A DNA stretch of 6,482 nucleotides from Loktanella sp. (lineage in GTDB: Bacteria; Pseudomonadota; Alphaproteobacteria; Rhodobacterales; Rhodobacteraceae), in contig PUNR01000379.1 in the NCBI GenBank assembly GCA_003551805.1, forward strand, positions 1 to 6,482, read 5' to 3'. How positions within the stretch are numbered: position 1 is the stretch's first letter; the number at the start of each line of letters is the position of its first letter. This document shows positions 6,109 through 6,482 of the stretch, piece by piece. Position numbers and translations under genes: made by a program. The notes beneath the pieces are model-generated. The model saw nothing but the letters and a program-made list of their open reading frames with translations, was not told the DNA's origin and did no database searches.

Positions 6109-6482
6109 TGCCGGAACTGACAATCCACAGCGCTGGTCCCGGCGTGACCGTTCAGGACCTTGGTCGCGCCGGCTGGACCGCGCAAGGCCTGTCGCGCGGC
6201 GGCGCCGCGGACCGCCTTGCCGTGCTAGAGGCGGCGGCATTGTTGCAGGCAGACACCCAGTTGGCCGTGCTAGAAATGATGGGCGCGGGCGGTGTGTTCA
6301 GCGTGGATAAGCCGACGCGCATCGCGTTGACCGGTGCTGCGATGCAGGCCAGCATCGACGGGACTGCGGTGGCGCCGAATACCACCCATCTGCTGCCCGC
6401 TGGTGCGGAACTGAAAATTGGCGGCGCGCGGCAGGGTGTTTTTGGCTATCTGGCCTTTGCGGGCGGCATCAGGACCGACCCT
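6108..6482 (+). CDS. pxpC: 5-oxoprolinase subunit PxpC (KipA / biotin-dependent carboxyltransferase-like family), 3'-partial
   Basis: An open frame starts at the ATG overlapping the pxpB stop by one base (TGATG) and runs 125 codons to the window end without a stop. Full PxpC proteins are usually about 300 residues or more, so well under half is seen. Family marks are GPGVTVQDLGRAGW (10-23), the GLSRGGAADRLA loop (27-38; the family commonly has Gly-x-x-x-Gly-Gly-Ala-x-Asp), VLEMMGAGGVF (54-64), RIALTGAAM (71-79) and GYLAFAGGI (113-121). PxpC pairs with PxpB to form the ATP-using part that activates 5-oxoproline for hydrolysis with PxpA. The tight overlap points to co-translation and a stoichiometric complex. 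pxpA may follow downstream but is not visible here. Confidence 0.9.
   Translation, partial: MPELTIHSAGPGVTVQDLGRAGWTAQGLSRGGAADRLAVLEAAALLQADTQLAVLEMMGAGGVFSVDKPTRIALTGAAMQASIDGTAVAPNTTHLLPAGAELKIGGARQGVFGYLAFAGGIRTDP

Noticed and set aside
1..6482. Mobile element, CRISPR array, phage or defence system
   Set aside because: No transposase, integrase, regularly spaced repeats, terminal repeats or defence-type domains were seen. All long genes are accounted for by chromosomal housekeeping or transport families.

Overview
The window looks like chromosomal DNA of an alphaproteobacterium, most likely a Rhodobacterales (Roseobacter-group) species. That rests on the moderately high GC content, the codon use, a Hint-domain protein of the type common in that order, and protein motifs in the 5-oxoprolinase-type genes that I associate with Rhodobacterales. 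The assignment is from recognition of protein style and not from a search.

Layout: (1) Positions 2-784, plus strand: the 3' part of a gene for a Hint (Hedgehog/intein-type) domain protein, whose true start probably lies before the window. (2) Positions 785-835: a short convergent gap filled by a perfect 13-bp inverted repeat, probably a bidirectional terminator. (3) Positions 5094-836, minus strand: a two-gene efflux operon, a periplasmic adaptor (membrane fusion protein) followed by an RND inner-membrane permease. Stop and start overlap (ATGA). No outer-membrane channel gene or regulator is present in the window. (4) Positions 5095-5376: a 282-bp divergent intergenic region with a Shine-Dalgarno site on each strand, three small dyads and a possible 20-codon leader ORF that ends in the pxpB start codon. 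(5) Positions 5377-6482, plus strand: pxpB and the first 125 codons of pxpC, overlapping by one base, encoding two subunits of an ATP-dependent 5-oxoprolinase-type enzyme. pxpA is not seen and may lie downstream.

How the genes work together: adaptor and permease should form two parts of a tripartite proton-driven exporter, borrowing a TolC-like channel encoded elsewhere. PxpB and PxpC should form the carboxyltransferase-like part of a 5-oxoproline-cleaving enzyme that needs PxpA. Nothing links the two operons functionally beyond the shared intergenic region.

I do not see a convincing undescribed system. The most checkable oddities are the altered proton-relay positions in the permease, the absent canonical channel-docking motif in the adaptor, the non-canonical central motif of PxpB, and the small ORF and palindrome just ahead of pxpB.
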